Part shown: in pieces, positions 1 through 10,779 of the stretch
Position numbering within the stretch: the stretch's first letter is position 1
Layout: each line of letters opens with the position of its first letter
Source of the DNA: Diphasiastrum complanatum
Lineage: Eukaryota > Streptophyta > Lycopodiopsida > Lycopodiales > Lycopodiaceae
Reading direction: 5' to 3'
Assembly: GCA_029204225.1 (NCBI GenBank)
Contig: CM055113.1
Coordinates: 22,825,605 to 22,889,604 of the forward strand
Length of the DNA stretch: 64,000 nt
The notes under the pieces: model-generated
The model's input: the letters and a program-made list of their open reading frames with translations, nothing else
Databases searched by the model: none
Told to the model about the DNA's origin: nothing
Made by a program: the position numbers and the translations under genes

Positions 1-767
1 GTGAGACACTATAACAAATGTCCGATCTTGAATTATATAGGTAAATGAGACAGCCAATAGCTTGACAATATAAAGTGGTGTCAAATGATTCACCATCACC
101 TTGACTACTTAATTTCAGACATGTATCCATAGATGTAGCAACCGGCTTGCAATCTTCCATCTTGAACCACTTCAAAATCTGCCCAAGGTAGCGTTTTTGA
201 GAGCTGAAAATTCCAGCCCTTCTTGTACAAATTCAAGACCAAGATAAAAGTGTAATAGGCCTAAATCTGAAGTTTCAAAAACCATGCCAAGATCAAGTAT
301 TACGGCATCAATCTGCTGCTCATTACTTCCCATAATAATAATATCATCAACATAAAGCAAAATAATGATGATATAATCTGAAGTATGCTTGACATAAAGA
401 GTAGATTCGCTAGGACTATTAGTAAACCCTCGATCACAAAAGCAGGCATGTATCTTTTGATACCACATCCTCGGAGCTTGCTTCAGTCCATAAAGTGCCT
501 TCTTGAGAAGGCAAACTTTATCTTCTTGGCCTTTAACCAAAAAACCAAGGGTTGTTGAAGGTACACTTCCTCATTGAGATCACCTTTGAGGAATGTTGTC
601 TTTATGTCAAGTTGCCGCAAACGCCAACCAAAGTGGGCATCCAAAGAGGTTACTACCCTCACAATAGTCATCCGAGCAGTAGGAGAAAAAGTCTCTTCAT
701 AATCAATCCTCTTTTGATGAGCATAGCCTTTGGCAACGAGCCTTGCCTTTAAACCTGAATAGGGTCT
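1..767 (-). pseudogene. Ty1/Copia pol fragment (reverse transcriptase, start of RNase H region)
   Basis: The minus strand encodes the Copia reverse transcriptase. It starts near 767 with the block containing KARLVAKGYAHQK and DYEETFSP, passes the LDIKTTFLKGDLNEEVY motif, continues through KALYGLKQAPRMWYQK, and reaches the catalytic YVDDIII near 350. Below about 170 the frame continues with CKPVATSMDT and IGCLIYL, the region leading into RNase H, and runs off the window edge. The reading frame changes near 540, so the protein is broken. Gag, protease and integrase are missing: the RT block lies only about 350 bases from the primer-binding site at 1103-1114. The copy is therefore an internally deleted element. 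Copia assignment is secure; the lineage is not determined. Confidence 0.93.
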
Positions 768-1102
768 GCTGAATTTTGGGCGCCCTCCTACAAAAATGCA
801 AACCTGAAAACAAAAACAGCAAGATAAGGAATCAGTAGCAGATTTCTGGGCATCCTCCTCCAAACAAAACTTGCTGAAAACTGGTTGCATAAAAATCCGA
901 TTTGAGATTCTGATTTTTGGGTGCCAAAAATTGCTCCTCCAAGATCTCTGATGGCCGCCCTCCTTCAACTTGAAAAGAGACAAAAAAGCTGATCCAAACT
1001 CCACTTGAAAAGATCAGCAAGATGCTGAAATTTCACAACAACAAACAGAGAAGCTCCTCTTCTAGTAGGGCGCCAAGAAACAAGCTTGTTGCAGATCCGG
1101 TA
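768..1102 (-). mobile_element. Copia A untranslated leader / deletion junction
   Basis: This stretch lies between the primer-binding site and the truncated RT region of Copia A. It has no gag-like coding. On the minus strand it is partly open, and a short GGRP-containing phrase occurs twice (around 780 and 955), suggesting a small internal duplication. The junction with RT homology is near 767. I see no gene here. Confidence 0.5.
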
Positions 1103-1114
1103 GCTCTGATACCA
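1103..1114 (-). other. Primer-binding site (initiator tRNA-Met type) of Copia A
   Basis: The minus strand reads TGGTATCAGAGC, complementary to the 3' end of plant initiator tRNA-Met, directly inside the LTR end (CTACA). This fixes the element's orientation as minus. Confidence 0.92.
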
Positions 1115-1202
1115 TGTAGGAAAGCAAGAGTCAAGTCACCAAGATCTAGTTATCAATCAATCTCCACGAAAAACAAGAGAGAAGAGGCTGGGCACCCAAC
1201 TC

Positions 1203-1263
<61 letters not shown>

Positions 1264-1571
1264 ACAGCAACAAGAGCAATGGTTAGCCAAACTGTAAAAA
1301 TGGAATACACAATGAGCATCTAAGTACTCTACCTGGATGTGACCAAATGCCACCAAACCCTAAGGTTAACCACTTACTAAATGTAGGGCACCCCAAAAGT
1401 CAAGATAGGGCCCCTAAACAAAATTAGACCCCTAAGGACCCACGAGTCAATACATGACCAAAATTGGGTCCAACTGAACTTAAGACAAACTTAAGATGGC
1501 CTAAATAACTAAATACTCATGGTTACACAAATCTCGACCTTTTGGATCCGCATAGTCATTTATTTCTAACA
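1115..1571 (-). mobile_element. LTR of Copia A
   Basis: The LTR is bounded by the PBS on one side and begins on the minus strand with TGTTAG and ends with CTACA, so it carries the canonical TG...CA termini. Length is 457 bp. It contains a long AG/CT microsatellite at 1205-1259. The partner LTR lies outside the window, so target-site duplications cannot be tested. Confidence 0.8.
1205..1259. repeat. (AG)27 microsatellite inside the Copia A LTR
   Basis: An uninterrupted dinucleotide run of about 55 bases lies within the LTR. The open frames reading through it are low-complexity artefacts. Confidence 0.98.
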
Positions 1572-1701
1572 ATGAAGATATATGTACGCTCCCTAAAAAC
1601 AAAAATGGACGCATGACATTGTGGAGTCGTTTGTGCAGTGAAGCATGACACCTCCGCCTTTGTCTTCGTCTGCCTTTAGGTCAATTTGTTGTATCCAAGA
1701 C

Positions 1702-2237
1702 TGGGTTATGATCAGGAATGCCTCTCTCTAGGCTCACTTATACACAATCCTCAAGCACTCCTTAACCCTGACCCTTCCTAAGTCTCGACACATGGCCAAC
1801 TCCATGCACTATCGACACTTGTCACTTGCAGTACCCTGACGCATAGGCGAGTAGGCTGATAGGCTGACATGTGTCACTCATCCACTGGACCAAGTGTCCC
1901 AGTGAGCATGTGACATGTGTCATGTTTGACCAGACAACCCTGACATGTTTCACTCATTGTACCAAGTGTCCCAATGAGCATATGACATGTGTCACGTTGA
2001 CTAGTCAACTCTCTTACTTTTTAGGAGGTCAGTCTAGCCACTCCTAATTAATGACCCAGTACCCTATACCCAAGCAACATGCGACTCTGAGGCTCAGAAA
2101 CATCATTAACAGCTTCACTTACATTTCTGTTACAAAGGTCACCACAGGCCGATTACTTAGCCATTTCTGTATTTACAAGAAAAACATCTATAAGTAAAAA
2201 CAGTAAACAACCGGGACAAGGAATAAAAGCTGTAATA
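1702..2237 (-). mobile_element. Ty3/Gypsy 3' LTR (chromovirus, minus strand)
   Basis: This segment is the inverted counterpart of the LTR at 6525-7045: both hold the shared phrases ATTAATGACCCAGT, CAACATGCGACTCTGAGG and several ACATGTGTCA / GGACACTTGGT blocks. On the minus strand it follows the integrase tail and a polypurine tract (GAGGGGGGAAAAGA, 2238-2251). It begins TATTACAGC, probably from an original TG. Similarity to the other copy stops near 1702. The stretch 1572-1701 may be diverged or foreign U5. Confidence 0.82.
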
Positions 2238-3190
2238 TCTTTTCCCCCCTCGAGTAACATCGTCCGCGATGGCAAAGCTAGGGTACTGTATACGCAAGTC
2301 TCCCAGGTAGCATCAGAAAGAGGCCTGCCATGCCAAGCGACCAAGTACTCATGGATCAGACGGTTGCGTAAACGCCTCTCCCGCCTATCCAATACCCTCG
2401 CTGGCCCATGGGTTACTTCTCCTTGCTCTTGGAATGCAAGCAAACCATCAGGCAACAAGTTATCATCGTTATGTAAAACATGTTTCAATCTAGAAACATG
2501 AAATACAGGATGCACTTTACATCTAGAAACATGAAATACAGGATGCACTTTACAAGTTTTAGGAAAATCTAACTTATAAGAAACATCACTGGTTCTTTTA
2601 ACAATTTTTCAGTGTCCACAATAACACGGGAACAACTTATAACATTTGTCCGTCTTAAGGGTCTTGGGTACTTGGAGAAACACCATGCCTCCTACTACAA
2701 ATTCTCTAGGCGTGAGATGCTGATCAACGTAAGACTTAGTTCAATTCATCGCTTGCCTAATATTAACTTTTGCTAACTCAAGCATTTCATCCATTTGAGT
2801 TAGGAAATCAGTCGCACTAGGCACTCTCTAAGGAATTCCTACCGTAACAGAGCTAGCTGGCCTAAAACCATAATTAAGCTCGAAAGGACTCATCTTAGTA
2901 CTCACATTTTTTTTGTCATTGTAAGCAAACTCCAACAGTGGCAAATAGTTCTCCCACTGAGTTTGCTTATCCCCAACAAATGCCCTAAGCATATCCTCTA
3001 AGGTCTGGTTGACTCTCTCAGTTTGGCCATCCATTTCAGGATGCTCCGTACTGCTCATTCTCAATTGGACTTCAAGTTTGGCCATAACTGCAGTCCAAAA
3101 GTTTCCAATGAATCGAATATCCCTTCAGACGATAATCCATGAAGTCTGAACACATGCTCGATAAACAAATTAGCTACTCCATTGTAAAAA
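2238..3190 (-). pseudogene. Ty3/Gypsy chromovirus integrase, 3' part with chromodomain
   Basis: Reading from 3190 down, the minus strand shows FIEHVFRLHG, then after a frameshift RDIRFIGNFWTA. The integrase block follows, with HPEMDGQTERVNQTLEDMLR and the AYNDKK/SPFELNYG motifs (2828-3110). Next come the VFHVSRLKH integrase tail and a chromodomain containing EYLVAWHGRPLSDATWE (about 2290-2360). Chromodomains mark the chromovirus branch and direct integration to marked chromatin. Stops and frameshifts near 2560-2830 make it a pseudogene. The 5' part is absent. An 11-codon tandem duplication in the integrase tail is listed separately. Confidence 0.9.
2488..2553 (-). repeat. Perfect 33-bp tandem duplication in the integrase tail
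   Basis: Two identical 33-bp units (2488-2520 and 2521-2553) follow each other without a gap. Because 33 is a multiple of three, the duplication keeps frame and doubles the HPVFHVSR segment of the integrase C-terminus. Confidence 0.93.
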
Positions 3191-4028
3191 GCTCTTGTCG
3201 AAGGCTTTCTAATGGCACCGTAATCGTCTCAATCCGAGTTGTCGTTCAGAAGTTATGATTTTTTTCAACCACAGACTATACTATGCACATAATAGCTAAC
3301 CATCGAAGACATAGATCACAATGAAATTATAATAAATTCATCTTGTGTACCAAAAGATGTGAGGAAAAGACTTGAATCCTAGTCAACTTGTGGAGATTCA
3401 AGAGGCTCAACCACTTGACCAACGTTTTCACAATCAATCAAAAAGGCACTCATTAAGAGGTCCATAACATTCAAGGTGATTATGTAACTCATACAACTTT
3501 GTATGACTAGTTTAAGCGGTAGGAATTTGGCCAAGTGGTTAAATGTCTATGTTTGATTATTTGTGATAGCTTGCCACTCTCAACAAGTAAAATAAACTTA
3601 TGAAACATCTGTATTCATCATTCAACTCTATAAAGGTTTGAAAAATATTATAGAATCTTGAGCAAGACACATCTGAATTTAACAAAAGTATTTTTATGAT
3701 TTTTAAGCACTTGCCATGGTCACTTTCAACGCATAAGAGTATCAAACAATCTTTGGAGATGGTAGGTGTTTGCAACTAAAAAGCATTTATCGTAAGATAG
3801 AGAGGATTTCACTCAAGATAGGGTTGCAGTTAGTGTGGAAGCGAAGAGGAGCTTGAGTGAGTGAATGAATTTAAGGTTTTTATCGCTTTTGGGAAGTACA
3901 ATAAATAGAGGCACAAATGATGTTACAATCCACCAATAATGGATCACCAACATATGGTGCACCAACACAGGGAGCCTTTTATAGGGAAAGCCAATAGTCG
4001 TCATTTATGTAAGTTACATAAGCTACAA
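3191..4028. other. Gene-free spacer between Ty3 and Copia remnants
   Basis: No coding region, RNA gene or clear repeat can be supported here. Short open frames are AT-rich and have no recognisable motifs. A phrase TGGCCAAGTGGTTAA near 3530 resembles a tRNA A-box but no B-box follows. Confidence 0.6.
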
Positions 4029-4521
4029 TGATAATTGGAATTTAGGGCCCTCTTAGTCACCAAATTCTAGCAAAAGATTGAACATGAATCTAGGGTTCTT
4101 TCTTAAAGAATAGCGAGCATAATGTTGAAGAGTAATGCCTATTTTACCCATTTGGCTAAGCACTAATTAAGTTGTATGTTGTACATAACTCATGGGGCAT
4201 GTTATCAATTAAATACACGAGACCCCGCATTTGTACGTTGAGTAAATTAGTGCAAGTGGCCCACTTGGCCAAGTAGTTCACTCCTATGGTTGACAACTAG
4301 ACTTTCCATGCATGTAATTAAGGGGCTTGCCTCAAAAGGGATTTGGAGGACCCACGCCCTCCTCTCTCCCTATAAATTCATTTCCTCTTCTAACTTTTGG
4401 TGTTGTGAGGTGCTCAATTCTCCTTGTATGCGATGATTTCCATAGCTAAGTTTCTCAAGCTTTCATAGTTGATCTAGTATTGAAGTTAAGATACTCCATA
4501 GCTAGGTCTTGCAATTTATCA
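4029..4521 (+). mobile_element. 5' LTR of Copia element (plus strand)
   Basis: The LTR starts TGATAATTGG and ends CAATTTATCA, giving matched inverted ends TGATAA/TTATCA, and is followed directly by the primer-binding site. A TATA-like CCTATAAATTC lies near 4368 in the U3/R region. No partner LTR is present because the element is cut off at 6524. Confidence 0.82.
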
Positions 4522-4533
4522 TGGTATCAGAGC
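4522..4533 (+). other. Primer-binding site (initiator tRNA-Met type)
   Basis: TGGTATCAGAGC immediately follows the LTR end and sets the element on the plus strand. Confidence 0.93.
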
Positions 4534-4980
4534 AAGTTGTCTAGCCTGTGAGTCTGTGAGCGAGAGAAACTTCAATGCTCAGATTCTTGAGAAGATTCTC
4601 ATCTTCTACAAGCACCTCAGTCTTGAAAGAGAGAGCTTTTGATCTACAGGAGTCAGACCAGGTTGAGTCTTGCATTGTTGGAGAGCTATTGGCAAGGAGA
4701 GTGGGATGATTCAAAAACTTTCTAAATTTGGCTAAGACGAAAAGTCTTTTTGGAGGAGCTTACACAAAATTAGGGCGCACTTTCTGTAGGGGCTTTTGGT
4801 TACTGAACCAGTGGGGTCTAGTGCTTCTGTTAGTGAGGCCATACCAAGTGGCAAAGTCAAAAGCAGGAGCTGAAGGGTTGCCTTGAAGTGGCTACATGCC
4901 CTAGTTTGGCGTCAAACCCTAGTTGTTGGAAGTTGTTTCTTTTCTGATCTTTTTCAAGTTGATTGAGCACAGATTATAGC

Positions 4981-6060
4981 ATGGCTAGTCTTGGGGAGAG
5001 TTTGTTGGGTGAATCTAGCAAACTTGATGGCACAAACTTCAGAGTGTGAAAGTTCAAGATGGCTAATATCTTGATGGACATGAATTGCTGGGAGTTAATG
5101 GCAGGTAGAGAGCCTGTACCAACATCTGAACCTGAATTGAAGGACTACATAAACAGGAGACACAAAGCTCATAGGATGATTAATCTTTTTGTCAAGGACA
5201 ACATTATTCCTCACATTTGCAATGCAAAGGATGCAGTGGAGGCTTGTTTGAAACAATGGATTCAGCCAGGTTTGTGTATTTGCAAAACAGGTTACATACT
5301 CTCAAGATGGAAGCAGGTGCAACAATTGGTGATCACATCACAAAGGTCAAGGACCTTATGGACCAACTTGCTTCAGTTGGAGAGACAGTAAGTGACAAGA
5401 TTATTGTCCCCATAGTCTTGAATAGTTTGTCATTCAACTATCAAGACTATGTGATGTCCCTTTCTGCTAGGAAAAAACTCCCAACCTTTGTGGAGTTATG
5501 TGGTCTTCTTTTACAGGAGGAGATGAGAAGGAAGAATCTTTCTGAAAGGGAAGATAATCCAGAACATGCATTTGCTTCTTAGAAGAAGCAAAACTTTCAG
5601 AAGAAAGACAAAGGCAAAGGAAAGAACTCAAAGCAAAGCTTGGAGCAGCAAGTGTCCAAGTTACAGGTTGGAGAGAAGTCAAGCACCAATTCCTCATCTA
5701 CACCCAAGAGGAAGGGCAACTGCAACTATTGTGGCAAGTATGGGCATTTCGCTTTTGAATGTCGAAAGAAGCAAAGTGATCAGAAGAAGGGAAGGAACCA
5801 ACAAGGTCACTTTGTTGACAAAGTTGCAGAAGAAGAGCATTCTGGTGGCCTTGATCTATTCACTATAGCCCTATCATCTGAAATTGATTCTGGAGCCTCA
5901 AAGCACATGACACCTCATAGACATTGGTTCAACACCTATGAGGAGACAGGAGATGGTCAACATGTATGCTCTGGAGATAACTCTACATATGAGACAAAGG
6001 CACAGTTTCAGTGCAGCTGTCATCATGTGAGGTGAAGGTAATCAAGAGTGTGTTGCATGT
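4981..6060 (+). pseudogene. Copia gag and start of protease (plus strand)
   Basis: Gag opens with ATGGCTAGTC at 4981. The N-terminal block has KLDGTNFRV followed by a stop at 5048, where gag proteins of this type usually carry tryptophan. A frameshift near 5260 moves the UBN2-type gag domain (MDSARFVYLQNRLHTLK ... VLNSLSFNY) into another frame. A TAG at 5579-5581 interrupts it again. A CCHC zinc knuckle, CNYCGKYGHFAFEC, lies near 5720-5761, and the retropepsin active site IDSGASKHMT near 5884. The protein would package RNA in cytoplasmic particles. At least three lesions make this copy non-functional. Confidence 0.9.
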
Positions 6061-6524
6061 ACCAGGGTTGGCTAGAACTTGCTATTTGTTGGTGCCATTA
6101 CCAAACAAAACATGTTGGTGGAGTTTGATGAATCTACCTATTTGGTAAAAGACAAAGATCAAAACTTCAAGGTGGTAACCAAGGGAATGCAAGAAGGGGG
6201 TATTTACAAGCTTTACACAGCCATTCCTAGCCAAGAGGCCTTGTCAAGATAAGCTTTGGCATGGTCATTTGAGCTATCAAAGTTTACAAGTTTTGAACAA
6301 GCACAATATGGTAGTAGATCTTCCTAGCATTAAGTCTTCTTCAAATACATGTGAGGCTTGTGTACTAGGAAAGCAACAGAGGCAAAGGTTTCCAAAGGGA
6401 AAAGCTATCAGAGCCAAGGATATTCTTGAGCTTGTGCATTCAGATTTGTGTGGTCCCATGCAGACCAACTCAGCAGGGGGGGTGTACTATCTCATGACCT
6501 TCGTAGATGATTTCTCACGAAAGG
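6061..6524 (+). pseudogene. Copia GAG-pre-integrase and start of integrase, truncated
   Basis: Downstream of the protease site the frame shows the pre-integrase segment (WHGHLSYQSLQVLNKH), the zinc-binding pair CEACVLGKQQRQRF, and the integrase core start LELVHSDLCGPM with MTFVDDFSRK at about 6490-6523. The integrase stops there because Gypsy LTR sequence begins at 6525. Everything downstream of the first catalytic aspartates (RT, RNase H) is missing on this side. Confidence 0.9.
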
Positions 6525-7204
6525 CGTTACAGCTTTTACTCCATGTCCCGTTACTGTTTTTACTTCTAGATGTATTTCTTGTAAATACAGAAATGGCTAA
6601 GTCACCGGCCCGTGGTGACCTTTGTAATAGAAATGTAAATTAAGTTGTTAATAATGCTTCTGAACCTCAGAGTCGCATGTTGCTTGGGTATAGGGCACTG
6701 GGTCATTAATTAGGAGTGGCTGGACTAACCTCCTAAAAAGTAGCAGTTGACTAGTCAACGTAACACATGTCATATGCTCACTGGGACACTTGGTCTAGTG
6801 AATGAGTGACACACGTCAGGGTTGATGGTCAAACATGACACGTGTCACATGCTCACTGGGACACTTGGTCCAGTGAATGAGTAACACATGTCGGCCTACT
6901 CACTTGCCTATGTGTCAGGGTACTGCTAGGTCGCAAGTGTCGATAGTGCATGGAATTGGCCATGTGTCGAGATTTAGGAAGGTCAGGGTTAAGGGGTGCT
7001 TGAGGATTGTGTATAAGTGAGCCTAGAGAGAGACATTCCTTATCATAATCTATGCAACAAAGGCTGGGAGGAGACGACGCAGCCAGTTCCATTGTGTTTG
7101 TGTTTGATGCTATGTGCTTGTAGGGAATCAGAAAGGCTGGAAATTTGTGGCGATCAGTGCATGTTTGGACGAGTGTCGGTAGGAAGATCATCGAGAGCCT
7201 GACA
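6525..7204 (+). mobile_element. Ty3/Gypsy 5' LTR inserted in or joined to Copia
   Basis: The LTR matches, in inverted orientation, the 3' LTR at 1702-2237 over about 520 bp. It begins CGTTACAGC (probably originally TG), ends GACA at 7204, and is followed by a primer-binding site. Direct repeats of a GGGACACTTGGT phrase occur inside, near 6780 and 6860. Confidence 0.85.
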
Positions 7205-7206
7205 CT

Positions 7207-7217
7207 TGGTATCAGAG
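7207..7217 (+). other. Primer-binding site of plus-strand Gypsy element
   Basis: TGGTATCAGAG follows the LTR end by two bases, the usual arrangement for an element primed by initiator tRNA-Met. Confidence 0.85.
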
Positions 7218-7935
7218 TGAGGCTTACGTTCGGGAGAGAGGTGTAAAAATTTCAGCAACAGTGTAGGAGGACCATCGCTGATTAGTGGCAGCGGAAGGGC
7301 AACAAATTTCGACGAATTTGGAAGCCAGAAACTAGGGCAGGTCCAATGCTGAGGAACAGCTAGAAGATCGGCAATTTCTGAGCCGAAAACGGGCGTAAAC
7401 AGGTCTGAAATTCTGCACAGCGGGCTGCAGATCCAGCGTTGACAGGTTGGAGTCCCGAAACAACGATTTCAGATCCAAATATCCTTGAAAATCAAAGAAA
7501 CAGCTTGTGGCTGAGTGGACAAGGGTTTCGAAAGTGCTATTTTTGACATTTTTGATCATTTCGAAAGCTGAAAAGTGTGTATAGTACGTTGTGGCAACAG
7601 GGACAGACCTGGTGTGATTTGTTGGAGGGGGTTTCGAGGATCAGAAACCCTTGTTTGCTGATAATTTCGACCTCCAAGAAAGTGGACAGGTTTCTAACAC
7701 TGTAAATATGGATCCGTTGGAGGGTTCTAGCACCAAGATACTGAGAATTGAGGAGGTGGCAGCCAAGGTTGACACCATGGAGATAGATAGTGTTACAACA
7801 AATTCTCGAACAATTGAGATCGACCAAATCCCCACAAGAACCCGAGAGAGTCAGTGAAATGGCTATGGTGGTCGTTGAACCTGTGACAGTGGAGAAAGAA
7901 GAAATTGAAATTTCGAAACGCAATTGCAAATTCAT
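7218..7935 (+). pseudogene. Gypsy leader and possible start of gag, truncated
   Basis: The sequence after the PBS is a typical untranslated leader. A frame beginning with ATG at 7709 (MDPLEGSSTKILRIEEVAAK...) runs to 7857 and could be the first part of gag, but no conserved gag domain is visible before homology is lost near 7935. The rest of the element is absent on this side. Confidence 0.5.
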
Positions 7936-10779
7936 ATGAACGTCGAATCGAGAATGTTAAAAAGTGTCATTGAATTCAGATTTCATAAAACACAAAGACT
8001 ATGCACTTTTGATAATGTTATGATAGAAAATTCCTAATTTAGAAATTAAGGTTCAAAAATAGTGGTTCAAACTCTCTTGGTGAAACATTGAGATGCTCTA
8101 CTTGGTCTTTGTTTGTAAATAAATCAATGGCTATGCCACTAACATTGATAGCAAGAATTATTTTGAGAATAAGTTCCGCAATTGTGTGCCATAAAAATCT
8201 CTAATCGCTTTCAAATATTTTCCATATATGAACTATTAGTTGATAGGTTCATAAGCTCTGGCATCCACTCTACTCTCTTTCAAGTATTCCATAGATGACC
8301 TCCAAGTTCATTGGTTCATAAGCGTTAAAATCACTTGACCAACCCTTTTCAATTCACCACCATCATTATCTCATTGTCATCAAATCCATTCATAGTTACT
8401 AGCATCTGTGTTTTTGTAACATGAAATGAAAACAGCAGAATATGTTGCTAATGAAACAGGCAGAACTTTCGCTTCATAGTTACATTAAGATTCGCAGGGT
8501 TGTAGAAGACTGAAACTATCTCAGTTCATTCACAAAGGATAGCCATGACAGATACGTTGTGTGATTCATTGGTGCAACTTACCCCAATTCATATAATAAA
8601 TCCATCCTTTTGAATTTAGTCATAGAGCTCTCTCAACAAGGCATGTGACACAAAGCCTACCCAAACCACAATAAGTTTCTTTCTTGAAAAAAGAACATTT
8701 TGCAAATCTCAATTGTCACACAGTCATATTTCTTGTTACTCTTTTTGAAAGACAGCGATCATGTGGTCGCCCCCATCCTATGATGTTTGCCAAAGAGGCC
8801 TATAAAATCTAGAAAACTTCATAGCTTGAGCTTTGTTCAGACTTGGAAGTACAATATCAGACTACCTTTCACGAAGCTACAGATCTCATGGGAAGGCTGT
8901 AATGACTGCACTGTGCGCATATAGTATTTGTAGCAGATAAGGATGTTGATTAGTCGTTAATCTTTTACCTATGAGGACCATGTGTAAGCAATTGGAAGTA
9001 CAATATCATACTACCTTCCTTCAAGGAAAAGTTACAGATCTCATATGACAGCTATAATGACTGTGTGTATATAGTCTTTGTAGCAGATAAGGATGTTTAT
9101 GGGTGGCTAATCTTTTACCTATGAGGACCATCTGTAAGCAAAACACTCATGCACATGTATTTATTATCTCATGAAAGGATCAAATTCATGTATTGTTTGG
9201 AAAAGTCATCTATACTTGATTCTTAGCAGTTTATTCACCTTAAAGGTCAAACATCAAATCCCAGTAGAGCTCTTGAACTCATATAAGACAGTTCCATATG
9301 AATGAATATAAGACATAATGCAAACATAAGTGGTCCATTCCAAGAGACATCTCCTTCAAGGCAAGGTTCTAGTTTTTTTTTTTAAACCAACCTGATACAG
9401 TAACTTGCAGTAAACAAATTCACATTGATGAAATAGTTTTATACAAGTCCTTGATTCTTATGAAAGGAAAAATAGCAGCAAAAAAAATGGTGGCTAGTAG
9501 GGATCTCTTTTGTTTTGAGCAATTATTCAATTTCATTAAGCTTTTGTGGAAAGGTTTTGGCCAATGTTATTGTTGGAAACTGCCCCTTAAAGTTCACAAC
9601 TAAGTGACCCTTTAAAGGACAGTCTAGTGACAGCTCAGAGGTTGCAGCTTGAAACTTTTCTGCCCTAACTATTTTCTTATGCACTTCACATCATTACAAA
9701 TTCACTAAGACCAATTGCCATGTGCTTCAACTCTGCAATAAAGATTATGAAAATCATGATGGGGATGATAATTCAAAATTACAGATTGATCTGCAACTCC
9801 AGGACTTTGTATCACAGGTTGATAATGCTAATCTTCCCGGTTATACAAGGCCCTCAAGATCTCTCTCATTATTTATTTATAATACTCGGCTTTCAGCAAA
9901 CTTAGGATGTATATGGCATCCACTCAAAGGTGCAATAGAAACAAGTTCTCCCAAGTTCAAGAGCGCGTAGCCTTCATGATCAAATATTTACATTGTGACG
10001 TGACCTTACATCAATATGAGCAGAAGCTGATAAAGCAACTGCATTTAGCTTAGTTCTTAGCATATTTTTGCCAGCTTTAGGAACTGTATTCTAATGGAAG
10101 TTTAATGCGTTGGGCTTGAATTGTTCAAGAAGTGGTGGCTATTATTGTCTGCTTTTTTTTCACTTGTGCAGCACTAGAGCGTAAGAGGCCCACAATCACT
10201 TGATCCAAAGCATCTCCAATACTTAAGGAATAAGATTTCAGAAAACCAGGCCAGAGGTTACACCTGACCTTAGCTACTCTGTAATGGATGGCATTGGATC
10301 TCGACTTGCGCGCTTTTGTGGGAAGTTTTCCAGCTTGGCCGTTTCTGTGAAAGGTATAGAATCCTTCCATTTTTTGCTTATCTGGTCATTGGACAGTTAA
10401 GGATGAATAGGCATTAATTAGCTTAAGTGAACATTTGTGGCTATAAACCATCAAGTTACAAAATAGTGCAGGAACCTGCTCAGACTTCTTACCAACTATT
10501 GATTAGATTGCTTCTTTGTGACTTGAATCACCCATTGATTACATCCATAAGGTAAACTTCTGGTCATGTTGATGGAGCTATTTGCCTTAAAATAGAGAGC
10601 TTCGGATTGAAATTATGCACTCTGTTCTTTCTATCAATCATGTTCTCACCGTTGGTTTGACCATGTTCTAAGGGAGAGAAATGCTTGATGATCCTTCTTA
10701 TTAAGAAACGGGCCCTTTAGAAAATCCAGAGACCCCACTAAGCATGAATGTAGAAAAAATCAGCATTATTATCATGATT
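7936..10779. other. Gene-free region, 3' flank of the coiled-coil gene
   Basis: Both strands are rich in stops and show no protein motifs. The part next to 10780 must hold the 3' UTR and polyadenylation signals of the minus-strand gene, but no site can be fixed. The only structure found is the tandem duplication at 8845-9141. Confidence 0.6.
8845..9141. repeat. 149-bp imperfect tandem duplication
   Basis: Two adjacent copies (8845-8993 and 8994-9141) both begin GGAAGTACAATATCA and end with ATGAGGACCAT.TGTAAGCA. The CTTTTACCTATGAGGACCAT block is identical in both. Divergence by scattered substitutions and small indels shows the duplication is not recent. Confidence 0.9.

Noticed and set aside
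1022-1356. Open frames across the AG/CT microsatellite on both strands
   Set aside because: Low-complexity translation of a dinucleotide repeat inside an LTR.
3515-3600. tRNA-like A-box (TGGCCAAGTGGTTAA)
   Set aside because: No B-box or cloverleaf follows; at most SINE debris.
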